The translations under genes and the position numbers were made by a program. From contig WPIO01000379.1 of assembly GCA_009760855.2 (NCBI GenBank), positions 1 through 63,777 on the forward strand: DNA of 63,777 nt, written 5' to 3'. Source of the stretch: Cristatella mucedo (taxonomy: Eukaryota > Bryozoa > Phylactolaemata > Cristatellidae). The stretch's first letter is position 1; the number at the start of each line of letters is the position of its first letter. The notes below the pieces were generated by a model that ran no database searches, was not told the origin of the DNA, and saw only the letters and a program-made list of their open reading frames with translations. Shown here piece after piece: positions 12,045-22,868 of this stretch.

Positions 12045-13085
12045 GCACATGGATGGACGAAGCCTTTCTTAAACTGAATGATGATAGAACCAGCTTATAA
12101 TTTATGGGAAAACCAAGTGTGATTCAAAGATGGACAGGCTAAAGGTCAAAATTGGCTACGACAGCATACCTCCTTTTGACTTTGCACGAAAGCAAGGTAT
12201 CGTGTTTCAAAGTGACCTTTCCTTAGACGATCGCACAGCTCAACAGTCAAGTCTGATTACTTTCAGCTATGTAAGATTGCTAAAAGTTGGGCTTGTTTAA
12301 ACAGAGATATGCCATTTAAATTAGTCGATGCTTTTGCGACATCCCGTATTGACTTATGTAACTCACTGCTTGCAGTTCTACCGGCCTGTGCAATCAGGCG
12401 CTTACAGCTGGTGCAACACTTTGCAGCTAGGATTTTCTGTTGTACGTGTCATAGTTGCCATATCTCAGCTATAAGAAATATCTCAGATACAGCTGGTGTA
12501 AAACTCGGCGGCTCGGCTGGTCTGTTGTGTGAGTCGTAGATACCACATCTCGTTACTTCTGGCAGACCTGCACTGGCTACCAGCCAAGAAAGGTATCGAC
12601 TTCAAGGTTTTGTGACTCACTCTTAGGTCCCTTCATTCTCTGGCTCCAGCCTGCCAATCAGATATACTCCCCCACCAGTCTAAGCATCGTACCACCCACT
12701 TTTCGGAGTTGAACTGCATAGCTATATCTAAAAAAAATCATCAAATCCTTAGGAGACAGTGCCTTTAGTTGGTGTGCTCCCAAAGCCTAGAACTGACTCC
12801 CGACTTTTTTAAAATCTTCTCACTTGGCCTCATTTATAAAGAAACTAAAAAAATCACCTATTTATCACATTCGACGTTTACGTGCTTAATAATGCTGACA
12901 CTGTACATCCAGCCACTATCAACACTTTCATGCTGACCCTGTGTCACCACTAACCATGTTATTCTTGTTTATTGAACATGCTACCACTAACCTTTCGATC
13001 GGGCTTCCTGTGCAGCAAAAGTAAAGCCTTAGAAAGACATTGAATTATTTGGTGGTGCTATATAAAATGCATTTCTAGAAATTGA
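12045..13085 (+). pseudogene. LINE-A fragment, thumb to 3' end
   Basis: Starts after the catalytic core ('ctgaatgatgatagaaccag', corresponding to FLKLNDDKT) and continues through the C-terminal block (HAFATSRIDLCNSLLAVLP near 12330) to the 3' UTR. The (ATT)n tail has decayed. It is homologous to 18440-19165 in copy 2. Confidence 0.75.
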
Positions 13086-13427
13086 TAGAATAGCTTACTA
13101 GCTACCATTGACGCCCGGACCGAAGAGATGTGATCTGGCAGCTATTTCGAATGCTATTAAGTATTTCAAAGCCCATGGGTAAGGTCAAAGACAGCCATGA
13201 GTTTCCTCCGGAGGGGTTAATACCAGCAACACTTTTATAGAGGAGGCACCACCTGAAATTAATAAATCGTTATAGCATGCAATCGCAGTATGTATTTTCG
13301 GCACTCAATTGGCCGTTGGTCGGTGATTGAAAATAGGTCCGCAATCGTGTTACTGACAATGGTCAATATGGCTGAAATAATAGTAGGTGTCCAGAGTCCC
13401 TGCTATTTATAGAAAAGTTGGAGAAAA

Positions 13428-13643
13428 GGAAAGTTATTAGAACTTGGAACAACTGTTAGATGTTTGTTAGAACCAGGTAAAGGAGAAGATGAAAAAAGAA
13501 GAAGATCTACAGACGCAATATGGAGTTTGAATAAACACAATATTGTTAGAATAATGGTATTGCGAGAACGGGTAGTTAGATATTAGGTAAATGATGTTAA
13601 AAAAAGTTTTGTTAGAGATGAGTTGCAAGTTATTAGGAATTAG
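13428..13643 (+). pseudogene. Possible integrase C-terminal tail (Polinton/virus type), broken
   Basis: The reading frame from 13428 contains ELGTTVRCLLEP, then KRRRSTDAIWSL, a stop at 13584-13586, and then KKSFVRDELQVI in the same frame. The order 'VR..L.P - RRR.TD..WS - SF.R.ELQVI' is what is seen at the C-terminus of retroviral-like integrases of Polinton/Maverick-type and related large-virus elements. That match is from memory of the family and the catalytic DDE core is not present here. A retrotransposon source is also possible. Confidence 0.35.
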
Positions 13644-13927
13644 AACAATTTGAAGAATCAAATTTCTCAACAACAACTTCATCAAAGTCTTCTTAAGTTA
13701 TTTTATCATTATCTAAAGCATCAATATTCTTTGAAATCAAGCTAAGATTTGCGTGAAGTGAAGATCATTTTCTTCTACAAATTTGTGATAATGTACTTTC
13801 AATTGAAAGTAACATGGTTGTAAATCCACCTCAAACAGGAACAATATCAGATAATTCAGCATAGTCTTTAATATATTTACTAGTAATAGTAATTGAAAGA
13901 ACTAATAAATGTTTATTAATCGATGTG

Positions 13928-13930
<3 letters not shown>

Positions 13931-13960
<30 letters not shown>
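13931..13960. repeat. (TA)n microsatellite
   Basis: About 15 perfect TA units inside the AT-rich island. Confidence 0.9.
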
Positions 13961-13963
<3 letters not shown>

Positions 13964-14120
13964 ATATTTAAGAAAGTATTTACACACTGAAAAATATATC
14001 TAATACGTAATAATTAATTTAAACAACCGCTGATTCACTCATTGTCTAAAAGTATTTTGTTATATTTATCATTAGCATATTTGGTTCGCAGATCTGACAT
14101 GTCCCTATATTAAATAGAAT

Positions 14121-14360
14121 TTATTTCCATGATTTTGTACCTGGTGTAGGAAATGGTTCGTGATGACATCCTGGAGACATGCAATTACATCCGAGAGGTT
14201 CATAATCATTTTCATAATCATAATCTGTTATTTTAATTTCCCGAATACCCAATTCTTTAAATACTCTCTCATAATAAACCTTAGTTTTCAAAGAATGATC
14301 ATCCTCATCACAAAAACTTTCACTAGTTCTATGATTGCAACGATCATAATCTTCTCTTTG
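14121..14360 (-). pseudogene. Unidentified acidic, Cys-containing C-terminal frame
   Basis: An open stretch of 79 codons ends at a TAA (14121-14123). It is rich in Asp, Glu and Tyr and ends with a cluster of Cys and His (GCNCMSPGCHHE) before PFPTPGTKSW. Upstream, stops at 14361 and beyond break it off from a short in-frame MSWPEKCKDLG segment. Composition and ordered motifs look like former coding sequence; no family is recognised. The opposite-strand frame is hydrophobic noise. Confidence 0.3.
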
Positions 14361-15077
14361 TTATTTTCAATTAGTTGATCCAAGGTCCTTACATTTCTCA
14401 GGCCAACTCATTTTCCTAATATCAGAACTTCTTTTTCTCTACATATCTTAATATTTTTTTTATTAGTGTTCTCTTCCATGAAATAGCTTTTTTAACAATG
14501 CAAGATAAAAGATAAGCAATCTTGCAATATCCGTAAATTTTATCAAATAAACATGTATTATTTTCTAAGAATGTATACTTTGTAACAAATGCACTTCGTT
14601 CTTTAATTTAAGTAGGAACACCAACACTTGCAATGCAATATTCATCAAATATTTTCTGAACTCGTCTTCTCCAAATACTTGCTTTGTCTCGTGTTCTTCT
14701 GAATAATGTTCTAGAAATGTATGGCAATGGCATTTGCTATATAAGGTAATAATATCTCTGCTAAAATAAGTTAATTATTATAGAACTGTGGGATTATTAA
14801 ATAAAGTAACACAAATGACTGAATTTAGTGTTGTGGGGATTATACACGATACGATATCGGGGAAATTGTTTGACAAGCGATGGTGCAACCGAGGTTGGAG
14901 AAAAATTGAGCGGTGTCGTATCGCGTCACATACATACAACAGCTTGCACGAAACTTGACACACAGGCAGAAAGTGAATTGTGCGGCAAGGAACGCGTCAC
15001 GTGCCGGCAAGCGCGACCGTTGGGCAAACGGAACGTCGGAGGTGGGGGAACCATGTGACAGCGATGACACGCCAACA

Positions 15078-15345
15078 GTAACGGCCGCAGGTCGACGTTT
15101 AACGACATGCTGAGGGACGGCAGGTGAGATACTACCACAGCGAGTACTACTCAGCGCTTTAAACTTACGGGTCGTAGGTTTAATAACCGTGCGGTTGATA
15201 GGGGCAGCAGAGAATGCAGGAAGGTTCTCACTGACCCACCGAAGAAGGCCCGCCAGTAGGTATCGACTAAGGCCGACATCGCACCTTATGCTCAGCAGGT
15301 CCTGTTTTGTGTAGCATATCCGAGGACAGCTCATAAATAGACAGA
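15078..15345 (-). pseudogene. LINE-B 5' fragment in copy 2
   Basis: The minus-strand frame (LLSIRCDVGLSRYLLAG, then PTTRKFKALSSTRCGSISP) matches the start of the LINE-B reading frame at 5980-6234. It is cut off at 15078 by the duplication edge. DNA at 14830-15077 next to it is GC-rich and unassigned. Confidence 0.7.
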
Positions 15346-15419
15346 CGGACGATGGCAGCGGAATACCTCAAGTTATCACGGAGAAATGAGGTAGAGGTCT
15401 ACACCGCACTATAAGTTTC

Positions 15420-17584
15420 CCGAAGCCGCTCTCAGGCGTGCCGGGTGACAATACGCTTTGTCCTAGGTGTACGCTCTGCAACGACAACTTAAATGACACA
15501 AAAATGAACGCCGCACATTGAAAACGACAGAAAGGCTGCGGACATAAAAGCCGCCACAAGCAGCCTAAAGAAAGATGCAGAGTTTTAATCTGGTTTAGCC
15601 CAAGGGGTCTTCCGCTCACATTTAGAGGCCACAATCCAGTAATCGAGTGCGGCAGGCAGCACACGCAAAGGGCCAGGAATGACCTTGAGTTATCTTAGGT
15701 TGCTCTACGAACTAAGTTCTCTCCGCCAGCTCGTTAGGCCATGAGCTACCGCACAGTGTACTGAGCGAAAGCCTAAGCACCACACTGATAAACCTGAACT
15801 CCACAAAGAGGCCAACTGTAGGCTCCTCGCGCAAGCAGAGTGAAGTCTGCTAAAACGCGGCTGCAGCCTAAGGTCAGGTGGCACTGTAAAAATTTCTTAT
15901 TCTAGCCATTAAAATTACCAAACACTGATAAGACTTTTCAGGTTTATAATTCCCTTCCGCTACAGTGTATAGGCACATAAATTGGCTACTGCAGCAGCAG
16001 ATATAATTAAACCAAAGCCATTGAAGTGAAGAACTGCTCAAATCGTGTCGATAAGCCCTATTCTGCTAATTCTGACACCACTCATCCCTAGTGCTGCTTA
16101 AACTACGTCTAAAAAGGCATTTAAGTGCTAAGCATTTAGACTCCTCTTTGCCGCATTAATCGTTTACAGTTTCACATACAAATTTCTTACGGTCAGAGTG
16201 TAAAGTACGGTAGTACACGCTTGTTGTCGTTTCGCACTAGTTGCAGCACTACTACTACTGAGCATCCAGTGCTTTTTCGTTATGGTGTGTGCAACTGCTG
16301 GCGCTGCCTGTGTTATCACTAAACGTACGACACGCTTTCCTCACAGCCTATATAAATTGATTCGGAAAAAAGTTTAGTTCTCTTATGCTTCTGAATCGAC
16401 GTTTTATTATTATTAAAGTTACTTTACTACTATCGTTACTTAGCTTCCATTAGCGTTAGAGGTCAGGGTCCTCTGTCCTTAGCATGCACCGTAGCATGCA
16501 CCTGAGTCCTAATGGTAGGGGCGCCTGCCAGCCTACCAGCATCGGCCCTGCCTTTAATAAAATCCAACTCGTTCTCCTGCTAGAACGGCCGTTAATTGTA
16601 TTAACCATTTTTCAGTTCTCCCGTTACAACTGTTGGTAATTCCTTCAACCTTGCAGCGATAAAGCTCTATTGTTGCAAATAACTTCTTTACGACCAACCA
16701 GCTCACCCGGTAATTTGGCGAAATCTGCAATAAATTGCTAGTTGCAAGCAGCTTTACGCCGTACAACGCTCTTGACTTTTGACTGCCACTGAGACATGGC
16801 TCAAGTGTACTAAATGTTTGGCTTTAATCGACGAAATCATAAAACTGTTTAACTTATCATATACCGAAGCAATTTAAACCTGATATTTTAGCAGTTACAC
16901 TCCGGATATCCTTAATTGTGCACCCCTATCGTCACTACTGCTAATAATAACTGCCATACCTGGCTCTCTGCTCAGTGTAAGGTATATCGTAATCTTCTTT
17001 GGTGATAATTTATCAGCAATCTTGCAGCAGTCCCAGCTTCGTCTCGAACATTTACGACAGTTACTCTGTCACTTTATCCAGGAGCTTTCATGTTCACATT
17101 CTGGATAATTCTGGTCTTATGTTTATGGGATGTCGAATCCTACTTCATCCAACGGACTTGCACAGTCTCAGCCTGTGGGCAATCGTCCATCATTGCCCGA
17201 TGCACATAAAAGAAGGAAACTTTACCTTGTGACCTTCCAGTGTTATGACCTATCGAGCCCCTAACGCACTCTGTATCACACATCGGACCAAATGACGATT
17301 CGATTCACCCTAAAATAGTTTTCTCTGTGGCATCCAAAATTGATCGTATAGGCGTCCAACGGTGCATATATCTAAATAAACCTGTAGGTCAAGACAGTAC
17401 AGCTTAACAAAGTATAACTTAGTGCACTGACTCACTGCTCTAACATCCTCTTGCCCTTCCCACTTTGGTCACAGGCGAGAGGAACGATCCTAGCCAACAT
17501 CAAAGACGAGTCGTAACCTCTTACCTAGCCACTGATACTCTAGACAGAGACATATTTTCTCATATGTGAGAACTTAGATATGCA
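15420..17584. other. Non-coding part of duplication copy 2
   Basis: Matches about 6331-8639 in copy 1 except for the S1 SINE. No gene is recognised. Confidence 0.4.
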
Positions 17585-19165
17585 AAAGAGTACACAACAC
17601 AAGCTTGAAAGACTTTACAATTTTTGGAATCCATTTCCACCCCTCGACATTTGAGGATTATTGCTGCCAGTATGTATCTATTTTAGAAAAAGAAATGCCT
17701 ACAGAAGATAAAAGAAGCACGGGTACGGAGCATAAGAATACTAGACAGCGTACTATCGATGATCACATTAACCGATCACGGCATGCACTTTGCCCTCAAG
17801 GATTCCTACGATGACACAGCAGACCGTTTTACCAAATTTGCTGTCAGTTAGAAAAGATGTATGCATCGATTCCGTTATCTCCATCACTATCAGACCACCA
17901 CTCATAATAGATCTTCAATATTTCTCTCTTAAAAATCACGGCCTTCTATATTAAACGCATCACTACATTTTGTCTTTAAGGCTTTGGAAATCGCTAGCCT
18001 TCTTAATCATATCCCTGCAGCTTTCCTTGCGACTAACTTAAATCTATTGCTGTAAGTTGCATCAAATATTGTATGGAATGTAATGTATCTACTCCACAAA
18101 TTCATAAAGACTATTTGGGTGTTACTCAGGAGAGTTTTGTATAGCGCACTCACAGCCTAAGCGGCTTTCGGTACGCATTCGGTAGCCAACAACCGTCTCC
18201 TTAAGCACTCCCAGGTAGCTCCTCACCTAGTGATTCTTGTGATGATTAAGCTAATCGCTCCTCTAGCTTTTATGTCAAAAAGAAGGACAAGATCTGCAAG
18301 TCAATCTCTAGGGTGGCTGCATCCGCCCTGGAATCCAGTTCCTTGGCTCCGTGTCGGACGTCAATGTTTACATTCAAGTTGATTACTAGTGACTTCGTCC
18401 GTAAGCTCATATCCTTATAAAAGAAAACAACGAGCTATTCAACGTTGCTAAAATTAGCGCTTTTTAGACAGGAATATAATATTTAAATTGGTCGATGCTT
18501 TTGTGACATCCTGTATTGACTTCTGTAACTCACTGCTTGCTGGTCTCCGGCCCGTGCAATCAGGCGCTTACAGCTGGTGCAACACTTTGCAGCTAGGATT
18601 TTCTGTTGTACGTGTCGTAGTTGCCATATCTCATTATTTCTCGCCAACCTGTACTGGCTACCAGCCAAGCAACACATCGGCTTCAAGATTAGTGACTCGC
18701 TTTTAGATCCCTTCATTCCTTTGCTCCAGCCTACCAATCAGATCTACTCCCCCACGAGGTAAACATCGTACCACCTGCTGTTCGGAGTTGAACTGTTTAG
18801 CTATATCTAGTACAAACCTCAAACCCTTACGAGACCGTACCTTTAGTTTGTATGCTCCTAAAGCCTAGAACTCACTCCCTACTTTTTTCACATCTTCTCA
18901 CTTGGCCTCATTTAAAAAGAAGCTAAACAATTACCCATTTATCACATTTGACATGCATGTGCTTATTCATGCTGAAAATGTACATCCTGCCACTATCCAC
19001 ACTTTCAAGCTGACCCTGTGTCACCACTAACCGTGTTATTCTTGTTTACTGAACATGCTACCACTAACCATTCGATCTGACTTCCTGTACTGCAAGCTTA
19101 AAGCCCTAGAAAGACATTGAATTATTAGATGGTGCTATATCAAATGCCTAACTATGATCTTGAAA
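17585..19165 (+). pseudogene. LINE-A remnant, copy 2
   Basis: Linker region (FEDYCCQYVSILEKEMP near 17650), then the C-terminal block from 18470 (HAF-type start VDAFVTSCIDFCNSLLAGL) to a decayed 3' UTR near 19165. The whole RT core is missing because of the deletion near 18430. A LINE-B scrap interrupts it at about 18076-18190. Confidence 0.75.
18076..18190 (-). mobile_element. LINE-B 3' fragment, copy 2 only
   Basis: The stretch 'gaatgtaatgtatctactcc' to 'gcattcggtagccaac' is the reverse complement of the LINE-B 3' end. The matching part of copy 1 (about 9139-9150) has no insert, so this arrived after the duplication. No clear target-site duplication is seen. Confidence 0.75.
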
Positions 19166-19498
19166 TTGATTGAATAGCTAAAAGGCTACCATAGACGCCC
19201 AGACAGAAGTGATGCGATCTGGCAGCTATCTCAAATACTATTAATTATTTCAAAGCCCGTGGGTAAGGTCAAATAAATAGCCATAATTTAACTCCTGAGG
19301 GGGTAAGACCAGCTACACTTTCATAGAGGAGGCACCACCTGAAATAATTAAATCGTTATAGCATGCAATCGCAATATTTATTTTTGGAAATAAATCGGCT
19401 GTTGGTCGCTGATTGAAAATAGGTCTGCAATCGTCTTACTGCCAATTGTCAATATGGCTGAAATAATAGTAGGTGCCCAGAGTCACTGCTATTTATCG

Positions 19499-20039
19499 GG
19501 GGCGATTGCCCCTACCCCTGGCTCCTTTCACTTGGCAAGGTAATACCCTTTAATGAGCAAGGTCATTGATTTGGGATTTAAGGGGTGGGCTCAGTGCCTG
19601 AATAGTGATCAAGTTACCTTGGCGAGTTATGCAAATGAATCACAATTGTATCGGGTTTTTCAGTCACTTGGCAAAAAATGGCCACTGAGACTGCGGCCTC
19701 ACCGCCGCCAAAATGTTCCACGGTGGAACATCCAACAGAAATTTAGCAGCTAGTAACGAGCCTCTGCTCACTACTAACTAACAAAATACTACTATTAACT
19801 AAGACTACTAGCGAGCCCCACTGCTCACTCTACCATTACAGCCTCTAAGTTTGAAACCTCTGCCTAATTTTACATTTCCGTGTCGTAATTTAAAAAGGAA
19901 TACGATTATAAATACGGTAAGCATTTCAAATAATAGCCCAGTGTGAGGTGCTTGCATGCTCATTACATGGAGGCCCTAAGCTGGTGTATGCTACTCTGCG
20001 AAATACTAATTGCATGCCATCGTTTACTTCTCTCAGTTC
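19499..20039. other. Unassigned
   Basis: No recognisable feature. The ORF at 19553-19753 has no motif. Confidence 0.3.
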
Positions 20040-20225
20040 CTTGCACTTATTTAGTCGATTGTAATGACTGAGCCTTCATATGCACCTAAAGACTGGAACT
20101 CGCTACCTGCTGCAGGTACAGCTGTTACGGTATGACATCTTCTAATTAGCAGCAGAAGACATACTTATTTGGGTCGGCTTTCTCTTCGCCAAAGGAACTT
20201 TGTTTTTGTTCCAGTGTGTTAACCC
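20040..20225 (+). pseudogene. Third LINE type, C-terminal scrap
   Basis: The frame near 20080-20180 reads YAPKDWNSLPAAGTAVTV and is followed by a Thr/Leu-rich stretch. It has the 'AP..WN.LP' block that ends many CR1/L2-group proteins. The sequence is clearly different from LINE-A (APKAWNSLP) and LINE-B (LWNSLPQF), so it is probably from another family. Confidence 0.45.
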
Positions 20226-20279
20226 GCTAAGGTGCGCATTACTGAGTGCTTGTTACCATTTTGGGTTTGCAGGTGGTTA

Positions 20280-21238
20280 CTAACAGATGGCCACGAGTGT
20301 CTCCAGGGCTGCTTTATTGAGTCGAAGAATAAAGGCTCTCAAAATTGGTTCTGCCAGCATATCTCCTGTCGAATCAGCTCGGAATCTAGGTGTCATATTC
20401 CAAAGCAACCTCTCGTTAGATGACCATATCAGCTCCACAGTCAAATCTGCCTATTTTCAGCTTCATGACATTGCTAGATTCGGGCTTCTTTAGATAAAGA
20501 TACCACGTCCAAGTTGGTTCATGCATTCGTGACATCCCGTCTCGACTTCTGCAACTCACTGCTTACTGGCTTACCAGCATGTGCGATCAGGCGATTGCAG
20601 CTGATGGAAAACTCTGCAGCTAGGCTTGTCTGTCGTGAGCGTCGCAGTCTCCACATTACTCCACTTCTCGCCGACCTGCACTGGCTACCAGTCAAGCAAC
20701 GGATTGACTTCAAGGTTTTGTCGCTCACTTTTAGGTCCCTTCATTCTATGGCTCCAGCTTATCTGTCAGATATACTACCTCATCAGGCCAAGCATCGTAC
20801 CACCCGCTTTTCGGAATCCAACAGTCTAGAAATGCCTCATACAAACCTTTAGTCCTTTGGCGACCGTGCATTTAGTTCATATGCTCCCAAAGCCTGGAAC
20901 TTCCTCCCGACCTGCGTCAGAACATCCCCTGGCCTGACCACATTTAAAAGGAACCTAAAAACACACCTATTTAGGACAGCATTTAGTGGGTCCCTGTGAT
21001 TCGTCCTTGATGTGCTTATGCGTGCTGACACTGTGCATGCTGCCACTAACCACATTTGCATGCTGACCCTGTGCATGTCACCCCTAACCATATTGTTTAT
21101 TTGGTTCGTTTTTCAAGCATGATTTTACTTACCATTCAGTTGCATTTCACTTTACAGCAAATGTAAAACGCCTAGAGACAGATTAAGTTCTCTTTGGGCG
21201 CTTTATCAAGTGAATTATTATTATTATTATTATTAAGA
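20280..21238 (+). pseudogene. LINE-A, thumb to 3' tail
   Basis: 5'-truncated copy starting just after the RT catalytic core. GSASISPVESARNLGVIFQ (about 20350) and the DLHWLPVKQRIDFKVLSL block (about 20680) are readable. It ends with the stem-loop tail (21175-21215) and (ATT)n at 21217-21235. A frameshift or stop near 20493 separates two open parts. Confidence 0.9.
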
Positions 21239-21239
21239 A

Positions 21240-21515
21240 GAAACAATAACTAATGTCCAGTTTCCGACTATGACTCAGTTTTTCCAGTGGTCCTGAGCTG
21301 CTACTTCCATGCTACTCACTACCTCAACTGCTCTCCTGACCCTCCTGACTCTGCTATGCTTCCCACTTTCTCTTTGTTGTGTGAGATGAAGTCTGTTGGC
21401 TACCTAATGCGTACCTAAAGCCGCTTAGGCTGTTAGTGTGCAATGCAGAACTCTCCTGTGTAACACTCATATAGTCTTTGTGGCTTTGTGGAGTAGCAGA
21501 CGGAGATAAATCAGT
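21240..21515 (+). mobile_element. LINE-B 3' end fragment
   Basis: Directly follows the (ATT)n tail of the preceding LINE-A. Matches the LINE-B 3' UTR from 'actaatgtccagtttccgac' to 'acggagataaat', where it loses the ATTAC tail. Confidence 0.8.
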
Positions 21516-21929
21516 GCTTGTTCTTATTAGCTTGAAACCAGGAATATCGCAACCACCCATGACTCTGGATGCTCTTACAGCTAGTTGTAAATCACCTGTG
21601 CAGACATTAAGTTTTCCTAGGACTTTAAAAGAACCAACCCAGTTATTGATAACATATTCTGAAAATGAAACACAAAACTTTTAATCATGATATGTGAGGA
21701 GACCATGACAATAATTATTTAAACTGCAAGAGCTGCATCTATGAGCGACGGCAAACATCGTGACTCTGGTGAGGCAATAAGATGAATTGTCCATTCATTA
21801 GACAAATAACTATTTCAGAATGTATCTACTGAAATCTTAAGCTTTAATTACCCTTAATAAAAGAAAGTTTCGCACTGCTCCTAGACTGCGAAAGGGGCGA
21901 TCTCAATTCTGACGGTACAACATCGTCTC
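21516..21929. other. Unassigned
   Basis: No gene or repeat recognised. Confidence 0.3.
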
Positions 21930-22090
21930 TCCTAACGCCGACGGTTGTATGTAATTTTTTAGCCGTCCTCAGCTGCTTTTACCACTGAGACTCACTATCT
22001 CAACTTCATTTGTAACGCAGCCATGCTGCTGACTTTCACTTTGCTGCATAGCAATAAGTCGGTTGGCTACCACGGGCACACCGAAGTCGT
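21930..22090 (+). mobile_element. Old LINE-B 3' UTR fragment
   Basis: Matches the LINE-B 3' UTR in outline (CAGCTGCTTTTACC, CTCACTATCTCAAC, GCCATGCTGCTGAC, GTTGGCTACC) with many substitutions. Confidence 0.5.
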
Positions 22091-22587
22091 GGTCAAGTTT
22101 GCACGAGGACACTCTCAAGTCACCCCCTGTTTCGTGCTCATGACATGGCGGCCGCAACTCATCAACGATGATTTAAATCCGCCCGAAAAAAACAAACAGC
22201 ATGCATGCTCAATCGATGCTAAACTCACTGCAGCTGGCTAGTAAGATCTACTCAATCCGCTTATATTCAAGTTTAAATGCTTGATCGTCACCGAAGGAAC
22301 CAGCAACCAACTATTATTCTTATTTATAAAATATGATCGACTGCCAGCCAGCCTTTGGTTGAACAAAACTGCCGGATGATGAAATACACGACGGTTAGAT
22401 AGCACTGAGTCAGCGATAGCCTCGCACCTCGATGTTCCCTGTCGCTTCTTTCATTGGGGGCCTACAGTCACAGGCATGACTTGATGAGTGGTTCCCGGCG
22501 TGGCGTGTGAGTCGTGAGCGACGATGCGAGTCGAGCTTCACGGTCAGAGGTGGTGAGCCGTGATGGCGCACTAATTAAATATAGCTC
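22091..22587. other. Unassigned
   Basis: No recognisable gene or repeat. Confidence 0.3.
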
Positions 22588-22712
22588 ATTTGTATAGCGC
22601 CCTAAGAGAACTTAATCTCTATTCAGGCGCTACACATGTGCCTCGGGGGCTCGAGCCCACGAACTCAGCCAGACCTTTCTCGGGGCGAGCACCTTAACCA
22701 CTGGACCAAACC
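22588..22712 (-). mobile_element. SINE S2 copy
   Basis: On the minus strand: box A TGGTCCAGTGG, box B GGCTCGAGCCC, then a tail whose ends (tagcgcc at 22595-22601 and ggcgcta at 22626-22632 on the plus strand) pair perfectly. The tail matches the LINE-A 3' end. Its tRNA-like head abuts the head of an S1 SINE in the opposite orientation. Confidence 0.85.
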
Positions 22713-22868
22713 AGCTCGGCAACTAGGTAAAGCAGTCGCTTTTTACGACCTTGGTCCCGATGTCGTGGGTATAATCCTGTGGTGGGCGATCCTTTATCGC
22801 CACTTCAAGCGGTCGTGATAGCCTAATGGCTCTTCTGTCGCAAAAGAGGCTGTTAAATCAGATAGTAT
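22713..22868 (+). mobile_element. SINE S1 copy
   Basis: The head CTCGGCAACTAGGTAAAGC and a box-B-like GGTATAATCC (22768-22777) precede a body reading 'gggcgatcctttatcgccac' and then aaaagaggctgttaaatcag. It closely parallels the copy at 7267-7451. A poly-T-rich run follows at 22870-22880. Confidence 0.8.

Larger units (their letters stand above)
5976..13412 (+). repeat. Tandem segmental duplication, copy 1
   Basis: This segment aligns in order and orientation with 15078-19498. Anchors include 6240-6720 with 15340-15830, 7460-9400 with 16380-18430, and 12290-13412 with 18440-19498. It covers the 5' end of a LINE-B, unique DNA and LINE-A pieces, so the similarity is not simply a shared transposon. 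Copy 1 carries an S1 SINE (7267-7451) and about 2.9 kb (roughly 9400-12280) that copy 2 lacks. Similarity is judged by eye. Confidence 0.8.
13411..14830. other. AT-rich island with decayed foreign-looking coding frames
   Basis: The base composition shifts sharply to A+T just where duplication copy 1 ends, and shifts back near 14830. It has no LINE-A or LINE-B similarity. Protein-like but broken frames occur on both strands: an integrase-tail-like frame at 13411-13643 (+), an acidic Cys-containing frame at 14121-14360 (-) and basic frames at about 14590-14770 (-). A (TA)n run lies at 13931-13960. Origin from a Polinton, a virus or another AT-rich source is inference. Confidence 0.5.
15078..19498 (+). 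repeat. Tandem segmental duplication, copy 2
   Basis: Direct-orientation copy of 5976-13412. It starts inside the LINE-B endonuclease region ('ggtcgacgtttaacgacatg') and ends at 'agtcactgctatttat'. It lacks the S1 SINE, lacks about 2.9 kb equivalent to about 9400-12280, and has gained a LINE-B 3' fragment at about 18076-18190. The divergence, visible throughout by eye, shows the duplication is old. Confidence 0.8.
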
